From Bacillota bacterium (GTDB taxonomy: Bacteria; Bacillota; Clostridia; Lachnospirales; Lachnospiraceae): 64,000 nucleotides of DNA. The translations under genes were made by a program, and so were the position numbers. Where the stretch lies: assembly GCA_023423335.1 (NCBI GenBank), contig JAFAFU010000025.1:1-64000 (forward strand), in the 5' to 3' direction. Below are positions 36,457-45,421 of this stretch, in pieces. The notes under the pieces are model-generated. The model was not told the DNA's origin. It saw nothing but the letters and a program-made list of their open reading frames with translations, and ran no database searches. The first letter of the stretch is position 1; the number at the start of each line of letters is the position of its first letter.

Positions 36457-38216
36457 ATCAACCGGATTATATCATCAAATGTACGATAAACCCTCCCGGA
36501 GTCGTGTACATCAATGAAAAATCTGCAGATAATGAATTCTGCATAGAATTTGAGAAGATTCCCCTAAATTATCCGGAGGCTGTGCGGAATGTGGCTATGG
36601 ATATACCGAGGGTTACAGAGGAAGATCAGGCGGCTATTTATATCAATACAAATTTCGGAGAAGGCATCAATGACCTTTGTACGATTGAACAGGCTTCCAA
36701 GCTTACATTTACGGCACTCGCCGGGAAAGGCTGGGTAATGCAGTGGTCGGATACGAATTCATGCTTTGTCGTTCACCCGCCGGAGGATTTTAAATTTCCC
36801 GAAGCTTACCGGGCATCCTTTCGCTCTAATGGTTTTTACACCGAAGCAAAAGCCGGTACGGCTACACTGAAGGCGTATTTTGTTAACTTTCCGGACGTCA
36901 TAACGAGGGTGGCTGCCGCCGACATTTATAAGCGTTATCCCATTCAATTTGAATATTTTAAGGCGGAGCCGGATACGGTGGCGGCCGGTGGAACAACAAC
37001 GCTTTCCTGGCGTGTTCTGAATGCTTTAAAATGCTACCTGCTTGATATCGGTCAGGTAGATACCGAGGGTTCCAGGGGAGTAACGATAGCATCACCAAAG
37101 AAATTCCATCTGTCAGCGGAGAATGATATGGGCAAAACAGACTGGATCGAAAGGCAGGTATATTGCAGTAAACCGACGGTCAGGCTATGGGCAGACCGTG
37201 AGTTTTATCACACGGGTGAGGAGGTTACCTTATCCTGGGAAAGCACTTCTGCAGTATCGGTGCAGCTTCTTCCTTCTCCGGGACAGGTCGAAAATTCGGG
37301 AAGTACCGGGGTTAAACCGGAAGGCGACGGAACCTTCACGGCAACTGCACACGGTTATGACAGACTTACCCCCTTTGATGCCACCGCGGCTCTGACACTG
37401 AAAAAGACGCCCTGGAAATGTGCAGGCAGTATTAGCGGAGTGGATCTGTCAACAGATACGCTGAATGTAGACCGGAGGATTTGGGAGTATAAGGGCAGCT
37501 ATTATCTTTTTTCAGGCGGTGTTCTTTATGAGAGCCGGAACACATTAAGCTGGAGTCCGCTGTCAGAATTAAAGCTGCCCGCAGATATGAAGCTGGATAG
37601 ACATTCAACTATAGTAGCAAATGATACATTTCTTGTGCTGGGTCTGACAAAGACAGATTCCACTTTTGTTCAGAGTGCGGTATATGATTTTGTAAAAAAG
37701 ACCTGGTCGACGGGTGATGCCATGCCAGATACCGGTAATGCAGGCGGAATACTCTCTAAGATAAAAGATAAGTCTTATTATGCAAAGCTGAAGAACAAGA
37801 TGATTAATTTTTTCACTCAAAAGGATTCCATGGAAGGAAAATGGGGCAATGTATTCTATCTAAAGAATAATCCAATGGATGCCTTCGATTTTACTGCATT
37901 AAAGGAACGCTTCTATGTAGCTGTACGTGAAAACGGCACCGCTGCAGTAGAGATCAAAAGTGTCCAGCCGGGGGATACAGACTGGAAGGAAGAAGGAAAT
38001 GTGGATCAGCCGGTGGACGGATGGTTTTGCATGATTCCCACAAAAGGAGAGCTTTTTTTGCTGACCCGGAACCTGATGCTGCAAATTTCGGATTTTAAAC
38101 AGGTGTCTGCGTTCCATCCCCAGCTGGAGGCGGATTATCTGCCCTGGAGCGGAAGCAGCACCAATATGCCGTACCTGATCACTAAAAACGCTGTCTTATG
38201 GCGTTGTGAAGAATAA
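36453..38216 (+). CDS. Ig-like and propeller-like cluster protein E
   Basis: A 587-aa soluble protein. Residues 1-165 are unassigned. Two Ig-like modules follow: FEYFKAEPDTVAAGGTTTLSW with FHLSAENDMGKT (about 168-235), and VRLWADREFYHTGEEVTLSW with TFTATAHGYD (about 240-320). The rest (about 326-587) reads as short repeats with W/Y-rich strands (RRIWEYKGSYYLFSGGVLYES; STIVANDTFLVLGLTK) like a Kelch or beta-propeller domain. These are typical ligand- or partner-binding folds. ATG at 36453 follows GAAAGGAG and overlaps the stop of D by 4 bases. The ATG at 36324 lies inside gene D and is not favoured. Confidence 0.72.
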   Translation: MNQPDYIIKCTINPPGVVYINEKSADNEFCIEFEKIPLNYPEAVRNVAMDIPRVTEEDQAAIYINTNFGEGINDLCTIEQASKLTFTALAGKGWVMQWSDTNSCFVVHPPEDFKFPEAYRASFRSNGFYTEAKAGTATLKAYFVNFPDVITRVAAADIYKRYPIQFEYFKAEPDTVAAGGTTTLSWRVLNALKCYLLDIGQVDTEGSRGVTIASPKKFHLSAENDMGKTDWIERQVYCSKPTVRLWADREFYHTGEEVTLSWESTSAVSVQLLPSPGQVENSGSTGVKPEGDGTFTATAHGYDRLTPFDATAALTLKKTPWKCAGSISGVDLSTDTLNVDRRIWEYKGSYYLFSGGVLYESRNTLSWSPLSELKLPADMKLDRHSTIVANDTFLVLGLTKTDSTFVQSAVYDFVKKTWSTGDAMPDTGNAGGILSKIKDKSYYAKLKNKMINFFTQKDSMEGKWGNVFYLKNNPMDAFDFTALKERFYVAVRENGTAAVEIKSVQPGDTDWKEEGNVDQPVDGWFCMIPTKGELFLLTRNLMLQISDFKQVSAFHPQLEADYLPWSGSSTNMPYLITKNAVLWRCEE

Positions 38217-38275
38217 ATAATAAATAATACGCTGACGCCCAAATTTACGGGGTCCCAGCAGAATGGAGGAAGAGT

Positions 38276-38935
38276 ATGAAAGAACAAAGCAAACCAAGTA
38301 TTATTATTACAAAATTATGCCCTCTGATTATCCAGGATGAGGAATACTGCCGGGAATATGCCTGTGTCACCTTAAAAAAGGGCGGCTATATCGAGGTTAT
38401 TGCGGATTGTTCCTTCCGCATTGACAGGCTGATTAAGGAAGAGAGCGATACCTGTAAGGATGACCCCGATATTATTCTGAAAGGGCTGGACGGAATTGAC
38501 GGAAAACCGGGAAAGAATGGAGCAGACGGAGGGAAAGGTGCAATAGCCGAAATCCTGATTGATGATCTGCAAAGTAATCTTAATGTTTACGTCTATGGCG
38601 GGGGCTGCGGCGGCATGGGCGGCATGGGAGGCCGCGGAGGCAACGGCGGAGACGGTGCTCCCGGAGCCGATGGAGGAAACGGCGGAGACGGGGGAGATGG
38701 AGCGAATGGAGGAAACGGAGGCCGCGGAGGTCAGCTTACGATAAGATACAGTACACAAAATAACAGTAAAATCATAGGTAAAGAACTGTGGCCGGCGGGC
38801 GGCCAACCGGGTATAGCCGGAGCCGGAGGAGATGGAGGCAAAGGAAGAAATAACGGTACACCAGGTGGAAAAGGAAACCCTGGAGATGCTGGTAATGACG
38901 GCGGAAGAGGAAGATTAATCTTAGATAACATGTAA
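38276..38935 (+). CDS. Glycine-rich collagen-like cluster protein F
   Basis: A 219-aa protein. About 78 N-terminal residues form a folded domain with Cys residues (LCPLIIQDEEYCREYACVTL). Two Gly-rich blocks follow: GLDGIDGKPGKNGADGGKG, then after a short insert GGGCGGMGGMGGRGGNGGDG and further GGxGGD repeats to residue about 155. A third block is GQPGIAGAGGDGGKGRNNG to the end. Periodicity is three (Gly-X-Y or Gly-Gly-X), so a collagen triple helix or a polyglycine-II bundle are both possible. It could be an extended fibre or spacer in the assembly formed by its neighbours. AATGGAGGAAGAGT precedes the ATG. Confidence 0.8.
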   Translation: MKEQSKPSIIITKLCPLIIQDEEYCREYACVTLKKGGYIEVIADCSFRIDRLIKEESDTCKDDPDIILKGLDGIDGKPGKNGADGGKGAIAEILIDDLQSNLNVYVYGGGCGGMGGMGGRGGNGGDGAPGADGGNGGDGGDGANGGNGGRGGQLTIRYSTQNNSKIIGKELWPAGGQPGIAGAGGDGGKGRNNGTPGGKGNPGDAGNDGGRGRLILDNM

Positions 38936-38945
38936 GAAGGAGGAA

Positions 38946-39077
38946 GAGTGAAAGAAAATCATTTTCACTCGGAAAGAACTTCGAAATGAACTTCTTTAGA
39001 AATTTATATGGAAATCTCATTTTGAACTTCTTTTAGGTATTATTTGTGCCGCCGTTAGCGGCAGAATGGAGGTAATA
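38946..39077 (+). repeat. Modular leader element before the Hint gene
   Basis: The order is stem GAGTGAAA...TTTCACTC (38946-38970), then GGAAAGAA, a variable region, TTTGTG, hairpin GCCGC-CGTTA-GCGGC (39048-39062), and AGAATGGAGGTAATA directly before the ATG at 39078. The same order and near-identical end sequences occur on the minus strand before znuA (46690-46786). The last third also resembles the leader at 5841-5884. Confidence 0.55.
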
Positions 39078-40730
39078 ATGGGTAATCAGGTTGAAACATT
39101 CGTATCGAGACGTCTGGATTTTTCTGACCCGGAGGATGCGGCTAAGGTGCTGAAGGATCTTGGCGGAGAGGAGTTTCTGAAGAACAATTATCCGGATGTA
39201 TATGCAGCATATCGAAAGACCGTTGAGAAGCACAAACAGCAAAAAGGGCAGCTGTCGGATTCGAATTCCATGGGCTTGAAAGGCGGTGCTTTCGCCGGAC
39301 CAATCTCGCTGATCGCAAACCCTGCAGCATTGAAAAGCAGCGCAGCTGGTGATACGGAACAAAAAGGAAATCTAATGGGAGTGACTTCGGTCCAGGGAGA
39401 AAATACCTGGGTGACGGGAACGGTAAAGGGATATATGAAGAACCTGACACAGGATATCCTGCTGCATAGTTTTGTCAGAAAATTATACAATGAAAATTAT
39501 TGTGAATGCATCCATGAACGTAATGTTGAAGATGTAGCCTCCTTTGGGAAGCAGAACATTCAAAACAGCATTGAGAGTAAAGCGATACGGACAGACGGCA
39601 CTATGGAGTGTTTGGAAAGCTACAGCAATGTATATGTTGTAAAGGGCGGTATCTGTCCGGTGGCATATATGGCAGTAAATGCCCCAAGGTCTTCCGTGGG
39701 AAATAATCCGATCATTATGATGTATGCACGGAAACCGGATCATGAAGAAACGATAGATTATAATTATCCGAATAATAATATAATTCCCGGAACGGATGCA
39801 GTAAAGACACTATTTCCCGTTAAGGGAAAGATTACTTTCAGTGATGATTTCAAGCCGGTGAAATTCAGCCTTGAGAGTAAAAGCGGAAAGCCGACTCTTC
39901 AATATAAGGGGAAGGGGGTCTGCACATATAATTATTCCTATGAAGAGATAGCGGCATGTTTTAAAATATCCGATAACAATCCGCAGGTGGTGGAATTTGA
40001 GCTTAAGGAGGATTGGAATGCGAATTTGGATGTCAGTGCATATTTAGGGACGCTTCATCAGGCAAATGTTGCATTACAGTTTTCTTTCTATTATGAAACC
40101 ATGACCGATGAAGGAAAGGAGGATATAGGGATTTGTATCTCTTCTACGAGTGATTCCAGCGTTAAGTTTTATGAAGCTACCAATGATACAAATGTATATT
40201 TACCTTTCGTATTTATTAAGTGGGGATGCTTTGCAAAAGACACACTGCTTCTGATGGCAGACGGCTCAGAAAAGAATGTCAGTGAAATCAAGAGAGGAGA
40301 CCTGCTGATGGGTGAGTACGGAGAGCCTCTGTGCGTTATTGATCCGGTATGCGGAGAAGAGGCGATTATTTATTGCATCCGGACAAAGAATAAAAAACTC
40401 CTTCAGGTAAGCGGTATGCATCCTATTGCAACCTTAGAGGGGATTATCAGGGCACAGGATATTTATCCCGGAATGGTTCTTCGCTGCGCCGATGGAAAGG
40501 AAGATGAGGTCGAATTCAACTATACCCGCACATACAATGATAAGGTATACGGCTTCATCACGGAGGGAGGCGGCAGGTTGATTGCAGCCAACGGAATATG
40601 GGCAGGCAATTTTGAACTTCAGAATGATAATGCCGTGATTAGTCTGAAAGCGGAGCCGGTAGAAGAAGAGGTATTAAAGACAGCACGGCAGTTCGATATG
40701 CTGATGGACCATCTGGAAGCCCTTCAATAA
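39078..40730 (+). CDS. Hint-domain (autoprocessing) cluster protein G
   Basis: A 550-aa protein. Residues 1-380 are unassigned, mixed alpha/beta, without signal peptide. A Hint (hedgehog/intein) domain starts at Cys384: CFAKDTLLLMADGSEKNVSEIKRGDLLMG is the first block, with the preceding WG as the likely cleavage junction. SGMHPIAT is the second block with the conserved His, and RLIAANGIWAGNFELQND closes the fold. The terminal His-Asn pair plus +1 Cys/Ser of splicing inteins is missing, so N-S acyl shift and cleavage at Cys384 are plausible but not splicing. Only about 33 residues follow. ATG at 39078 has GGAGG 5 bases upstream; 39066 is an in-frame alternative that overlaps the ribosome binding site. 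Confidence 0.8.
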   Translation: MGNQVETFVSRRLDFSDPEDAAKVLKDLGGEEFLKNNYPDVYAAYRKTVEKHKQQKGQLSDSNSMGLKGGAFAGPISLIANPAALKSSAAGDTEQKGNLMGVTSVQGENTWVTGTVKGYMKNLTQDILLHSFVRKLYNENYCECIHERNVEDVASFGKQNIQNSIESKAIRTDGTMECLESYSNVYVVKGGICPVAYMAVNAPRSSVGNNPIIMMYARKPDHEETIDYNYPNNNIIPGTDAVKTLFPVKGKITFSDDFKPVKFSLESKSGKPTLQYKGKGVCTYNYSYEEIAACFKISDNNPQVVEFELKEDWNANLDVSAYLGTLHQANVALQFSFYYETMTDEGKEDIGICISSTSDSSVKFYEATNDTNVYLPFVFIKWGCFAKDTLLLMADGSEKNVSEIKRGDLLMGEYGEPLCVIDPVCGEEAIIYCIRTKNKKLLQVSGMHPIATLEGIIRAQDIYPGMVLRCADGKEDEVEFNYTRTYNDKVYGFITEGGGRLIAANGIWAGNFELQNDNAVISLKAEPVEEEVLKTARQFDMLMDHLEALQ

Positions 40731-40756
40731 TAATTCGATAGAAAGGCAGTTTTGAT

Positions 40757-42184
40757 ATGAATATATTAAAGGACGGATCAAATTGGAATTACGCAGCGTA
40801 TGCATCAAGGCTTGTATATGAGGAAGAAGGGAAATTACGCAGCGGAGTCGAATTCGAGGTGACAGATTTCAAACGGGTATCTGCTTTTCTGACACGTGAC
40901 CGTAATGCTTCGGAAAGCAACCAAAAGGAAGAATACAGTTCGCTGTTGTATCATTATTTGGAATATGGACCGGAAAATACAGAATTCTATCAAAAAAAGC
41001 TGGCTTACTTCGGGAATGGGAAGGAAACCTACTATCTCACCGTGTGGTTTAATGAGTCCGCAGAAGCAGATCAGATCGAATTAACCTCCTGGTATTATAT
41101 CCAGGAAGGAGAAGACTATGATTGTTATGCACAATCCTTTGTGGAAAGTGACGGATATGTAACAGCAAAATGCTCCATCAAAGCGATGCGGCAGGAGGAG
41201 AACCTGACGCTGGGAACCCTCTTCCAATTGAAGACACACGATGGAAATAAACAGCAGTCTGCAGAAGGGCGGCTGGATGCGATTTCGAAAGATACACTTT
41301 TTTTCGGTACAAATATCTATTATGTCGGAGCGGCGTTGTGTGTCGGATTGTATTCGGCTCAATACCGGCCGCGGTTAGGTTGCTGGGTTCCGAACCGTAT
41401 CGAGGGCTACTTTGATTTTGGTATCAGCAGCGGAAACGGCAGTCATAATGTCTATGTGCAGGGAAAAGCCGCGGCAGCGAATGCAAATCTTGCAGCCATC
41501 CTGGCAGATCTGGTCAGCCAGCCGGATAAGATAATCATAATCTCCCATTGGCACAAGGATCATATCAGTATTGCCAGACATATTCTTTCAGCGACCTATG
41601 ACTCGTTTTGGGCCCGGTCCAGTTGGTATGTGCCGTATTCAGCCTCTCCTGCCTCCAATGTTGTGGCTGACAAGTTACGCGCCCTGGGCGGAAGTATTAA
41701 AGTTTTGCCGAATTCAAATCCGGCAGTGAATACGGTTTACAAAATAAGTAACAATAATAATCTGACTTATGGCAAAATTGATGCCTTTACGGACCCACAT
41801 CCGCACCACCACGGGATTTATGCAAAAATCAAATTAGTTGATTTGACCGGTGAAGAATTTGAAACAATGCTTTTAGCCGGGGATTGTACCTATTCGGGAA
41901 TTCCGACTGCCCAGAAGGCTTCTGTCTCCTATCTGCAGGCCTGCCACCATGGAGGTGACTATGCCCTTCCTCCCTCCACCGGTAACCGGACGGTACATAT
42001 ACCTGTTCCTAAGAATGATCCAACTTACCGCAGCGTCTTTTATTCTGCGAACGGAGTGACCCACGGGCATCCGAACGCAACCTTTGCCTGGGAGCATACG
42101 GCGGCAGGCTGGACAAAGCCGTATATTACCCATTTAGCCCCAAACGGCGGTAAGTTCTGGGTAAATCATTATGATGTCACATAG
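40757..42184 (+). CDS. Metallo-beta-lactamase-fold cluster protein H
   Basis: A 475-aa soluble protein. The first 190 or so residues are unassigned. From about 195 on there is a metallo-beta-lactamase fold: YFDFGISSGNG as the first strand region, IIIISHWHKDHISIA with the metal-ligand set H264, H266, D268 and H269, LLAGDCTYSGIP with the bridging Asp, QACHHGGDYALP with a further His, and a late GVTHGHPN. The arrangement is closest to ComEC/Rec2-type or hydrolase members, so a hydrolytic metalloenzyme is likely. The substrate (nucleotide, phosphodiester or lactone) cannot be told. GAAAGGCAG precedes the ATG, 26 bases after gene G. It is the last gene on this strand before the AraC gene. Confidence 0.82.
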   Translation: MNILKDGSNWNYAAYASRLVYEEEGKLRSGVEFEVTDFKRVSAFLTRDRNASESNQKEEYSSLLYHYLEYGPENTEFYQKKLAYFGNGKETYYLTVWFNESAEADQIELTSWYYIQEGEDYDCYAQSFVESDGYVTAKCSIKAMRQEENLTLGTLFQLKTHDGNKQQSAEGRLDAISKDTLFFGTNIYYVGAALCVGLYSAQYRPRLGCWVPNRIEGYFDFGISSGNGSHNVYVQGKAAAANANLAAILADLVSQPDKIIIISHWHKDHISIARHILSATYDSFWARSSWYVPYSASPASNVVADKLRALGGSIKVLPNSNPAVNTVYKISNNNNLTYGKIDAFTDPHPHHHGIYAKIKLVDLTGEEFETMLLAGDCTYSGIPTAQKASVSYLQACHHGGDYALPPSTGNRTVHIPVPKNDPTYRSVFYSANGVTHGHPNATFAWEHTAAGWTKPYITHLAPNGGKFWVNHYDVT

Positions 42185-42308
42185 CATGCGGGAATGCCCT
42201 TTCTATCAGTGTTTACGGATAGGGCAGGTAAACGTACTTCCATAGAAACCAGATGCACCAGATGAGTTGCAGACTGCTCTCGGTATCGACACGGAGAAAT
42301 GGATATCT

Positions 42309-43085
42309 TTAACCCTTTTCTCTGTAATCCTGGGGCGTACATCTAAATCGGGCTTTAAATATTCTGTTGAAATGGCAGATGTTATTGAAGCCCGAATCGT
42401 AGGCAGCCTGTTTTATCGTTACAGCATCATTGTTCATCAGATATTTTGCTTTCTGCAGTCTTGCCTGAATTAACTCTTCTTTTGGAGTGCTATGGAAGAA
42501 AAGCGCATAATACTTATAAAGCTGGCTTTTTCCGATATTCAATATTTTACATAGCTGACCCACGGTCCATGGCTGCTCGCAGTTCTCCAGCATTTGTTCG
42601 CGGATACTTAGTAATTCAGGATAAATATTCTGCCTCTGTTCATTAGGAATCGTCTCCCTAAGCTGCCCCCGGTGAAGTAATATAAGAAGCTGATGGATAT
42701 ATAAATTCGTCATTTGCCCTGACCTTGACAGCTTGTTGATAAATTCCTGATAAATCTTTTTCAGCAGCCAGTTAAGTTCCTCAACATTATCCGGATAGAA
42801 AATCTTATTCTGTTCTATATCATATTGCTTCATATCTTCCTGATTACAGAAAAAATGTACATAACTATTAAAAAACTCATTCTCAGCCTGATAGTGCTGA
42901 TATTTATCGGGAGAATACAGGATACAGGCTCCGGGTTTTGCCTTTACTGAACTATGGTTAGAAGAATAAAAGGTCATTGGTGATAATACCAGCAAAAAGA
43001 GATAACTTGCTGTACCTGATGGCCGGAAAATAATATCACGGTCAGGGTTATGTGTATGGTATCCGCAATAATCAATGGTTATCAC
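42309..43085 (-). CDS. AraC family transcriptional regulator
   Basis: A 258-aa regulator. The N-terminal part is a cupin-like sensor (GACILYSPDKYQHYQA). The C-terminal 100 residues hold two helix-turn-helix motifs: WTVGQLCKILNIGKSQLYKYYALFF and VTIKQAAYDSGFNNICHFNRIFKARFRCTPQDYR. It is divergent from the GH51 arabinofuranosidase gene 166 bases away, so it probably responds to arabinose-containing oligosaccharides and controls that gene. This is inferred from position only. AAGGAGG lies about 20 bases upstream and AGAAGGTG closer to the ATG. Confidence 0.9.
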   Translation of the reverse strand: MITIDYCGYHTHNPDRDIIFRPSGTASYLFLLVLSPMTFYSSNHSSVKAKPGACILYSPDKYQHYQAENEFFNSYVHFFCNQEDMKQYDIEQNKIFYPDNVEELNWLLKKIYQEFINKLSRSGQMTNLYIHQLLILLHRGQLRETIPNEQRQNIYPELLSIREQMLENCEQPWTVGQLCKILNIGKSQLYKYYALFFHSTPKEELIQARLQKAKYLMNNDAVTIKQAAYDSGFNNICHFNRIFKARFRCTPQDYREKG

Positions 43086-43251
43086 CTTCTAATCCTCCTT
43101 GCATCCGGGTGTCTCTATCCTAAAAACATAATATAACATGACCGGAAAAAAAGTCAATAATATAAGAAATTATGTAATTTCTATTTCCTCCCGGTATGGT
43201 AACATTAAGTATCCTTAAAATTATATTTTATCTGCGGAAGGAAGAATTGAA

Positions 43252-44748
43252 ATGAAAAAATCAACAATACATATTGATAAACACTTTATAGTAGGAGATA
43301 TTGACAAGCGTATCTATGGTTCCTTTATCGAACATCTTGGACGAGCCGTATATGAAGGTATCTATCAGCCGGAAAGCCCATATGCGGATGAACAGAGTAT
43401 GCGTAAAGATGTAATCGGTCTGATCCGCGAATTAAATGTTCCAATTGTCCGTTATCCCGGAGGTAATTTTGTATCCGGCTATCATTGGGAGGACGGAGTC
43501 GGTCCCAAAAACGAGCGTCCGGAGAAAATAGATCTGGCCTGGAGCGTAATTGAAACGAATCAATTTGGTCTGAATGAATTCATGGACTGGTCTAAGAAGG
43601 CCGATACATCTGCAATGATGGCAGTTAATCTGGGAACCAGGGGAGTAGAGGATGCCAAAAACATCGTCGAATACTGTAATCATAAAGGTGGCAGCTACTA
43701 CAGTGATCTGAGGAAAAAGCATGGATATGAGCAGCCGCATGACATTAAGCTATGGTGCCTGGGTAATGAGATGGATGGTTCCTGGCAGATGGGACATAAG
43801 ACAGCGGTTGAATATGGAAGACTTGCAGCAGAAGCAGGCCGTATCATGAAGATGGTAGACCCCTCTATTGAACTGGTTGCTTGCGGAAGCTCTGCTCTGA
43901 CTATGGACACCTTCGGTACCTGGGAAGATACCGTGCTATCCGAATGCTATGACCAGGCGGATTATCTTTCTTTACATCAGTATTACGGTAATCGCGATAA
44001 TAATACACCGGAATTTCTTGCAAATACCGTTGCTATGGATCGGTTTATCAGTTCGGTAATTTCAATTTGTGATGCCGTGAAAGCAAAAAAACGTAAAAAT
44101 AAATCCATTCATCTATCCTTTGATGAATGGAATGTATGGTATCATTCGAATGAACAGGATCAGAAATTAGATCGATGGTGCAAAGTACCTCACCAACTGG
44201 AGGATGTTTATAATTTTGAAGATGCTCTATTGGTCGCGGGTATGATGATTACTATGCTCCGCCATGCGGATCGGGTGAAGGTAGCCTGTCTGGCACAGCT
44301 TGTTAATGTTATTGCTCCGATCATGACCTCCGATACCGGTGCATGGAAGCAGACAACATTCTATCCTTTTGAGCTGATCAGCAATCATGGCCGTGGAATC
44401 GTATTAAATACCGTCGTAGAGACACCGGTTTATGAAAGTAAACATGGAGAAGCTCCCTATCTGGATACGGTATGCGTTATGAATGAAGAGAATGAAACTC
44501 TGACCATATTTGCTGTAAATAAAGCGCTGGAGGAATCCATGGAAATAACCTGCGATCTGCGCCAGTTTAAAGATTATCAGGTGAAGGAACATGTTATTTT
44601 GACTCATTCCGATTTAAAAGCGGTAAATACGGAAGAAAACCCCAATAATGTAACTCCTGTTAAGAGCAAAAATACAAAAGTAGAAGGCGGGATCTTGCGG
44701 GCGGTATTATGCGATAAAAGCTTTCACATGATTAAGCTCGGCAAATAA
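43252..44748 (+). CDS. abfA: Alpha-L-arabinofuranosidase, GH51
   Basis: A 498-aa intracellular enzyme without signal peptide. It has the full GH51 layout: IYGSFIEHLGRAVYEGIY at the N-terminus, RYPGGNFVSGYHWEDGVGP, acid/base Glu173 in WCLGNEMDG and nucleophile Glu292 in LSFDEWNVWY. A C-terminal beta-sandwich follows. It removes arabinosyl side groups from arabinoxylan-derived oligosaccharides taken up by the cell. This complements the GH11 xylanase and the CE15-like protein further along. GGAAGGAAG precedes the ATG. Confidence 0.96.
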   Translation: MKKSTIHIDKHFIVGDIDKRIYGSFIEHLGRAVYEGIYQPESPYADEQSMRKDVIGLIRELNVPIVRYPGGNFVSGYHWEDGVGPKNERPEKIDLAWSVIETNQFGLNEFMDWSKKADTSAMMAVNLGTRGVEDAKNIVEYCNHKGGSYYSDLRKKHGYEQPHDIKLWCLGNEMDGSWQMGHKTAVEYGRLAAEAGRIMKMVDPSIELVACGSSALTMDTFGTWEDTVLSECYDQADYLSLHQYYGNRDNNTPEFLANTVAMDRFISSVISICDAVKAKKRKNKSIHLSFDEWNVWYHSNEQDQKLDRWCKVPHQLEDVYNFEDALLVAGMMITMLRHADRVKVACLAQLVNVIAPIMTSDTGAWKQTTFYPFELISNHGRGIVLNTVVETPVYESKHGEAPYLDTVCVMNEENETLTIFAVNKALEESMEITCDLRQFKDYQVKEHVILTHSDLKAVNTEENPNNVTPVKSKNTKVEGGILRAVLCDKSFHMIKLGK

Positions 44749-44812
44749 GGGATCATAAAGCCCGGTCTATTTATCCTGCAAACCGCTATAACCGGAAAGA
44801 ACCTGTTTCCTA

Positions 44813-45421
44813 TTAACCAAGTATCAACTCGGTATAATTAGCAAGAAGCTGCTTATCCTGCCCTTTAATTGTATTCTTTGCATAGAATGCCCGCTTGTAT
44901 AAGGAAGAGACTTTTCGGTCGGACGGACCGGCTATACATATTCCAAAAGCTGGCTTGATCTTCAGTTCAGGGTAAAAACAGGAGATTTCCTCCGAGAGCT
45001 GGATAACTAACATAGCTATGTCAATTGACTTATAGTTTTCTAACAGGATGGCAAAATGTTCTTTCACATTGCAATACAGATTGGGTTCCTTAATATGACT
45101 TTTTAAGGTTGAATTAATGCGGGCAATCAGTTCATTCATTATGGAATCACCGTATGATTTATTGATTTCATGGAATTTATCAATATCAAATACCAATAAG
45201 GCATATGTATTATTTTTTAGGTTACTTTCTAATAACCTTTCAGCCGATTCGACAAAACGGTATATATCAATATTAGAAGAATTTAAGGAATTTTTATTAA
45301 GATTATCATAAAAGAAAATGGAATTCGGATATTGATCAACAATATTATTATGAGCTTCCATCGATTGCATTGCATTCTGAGGATTTAATCCGGATGGATC
45401 ATTTATAACATTCCGATTCAT
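44813..45421 (-). CDS. Degenerate GGDEF-domain protein
   Basis: A 202-aa cytoplasmic protein whose residues about 60-200 follow the diguanylate cyclase fold: LLVFDIDKFHEINKSYGDSIMNELI, then FAILLENY, then KPAFGICIAG with YKRAFYAKNTIKGQ. The signature loop is NVKEHF where active enzymes have GGDEF, so cyclase activity is unlikely. It may bind c-di-GMP or GTP, or be a regulatory relic. The first 60 residues show no sensor or membrane helix. GCGGGG precedes the ATG. It is convergent with abfA. Confidence 0.7.
   Translation of the reverse strand: MNRNVINDPSGLNPQNAMQSMEAHNNIVDQYPNSIFFYDNLNKNSLNSSNIDIYRFVESAERLLESNLKNNTYALLVFDIDKFHEINKSYGDSIMNELIARINSTLKSHIKEPNLYCNVKEHFAILLENYKSIDIAMLVIQLSEEISCFYPELKIKPAFGICIAGPSDRKVSSLYKRAFYAKNTIKGQDKQLLANYTELILG

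Noticed and set aside
26531..42184. Cluster as a prophage or contractile-injection (phage-tail-like) system
   Set aside because: No recognisable sheath, tube, baseplate, AAA ATPase, terminase, integrase or lysis gene; similarity is limited to the general look of large structural proteins.
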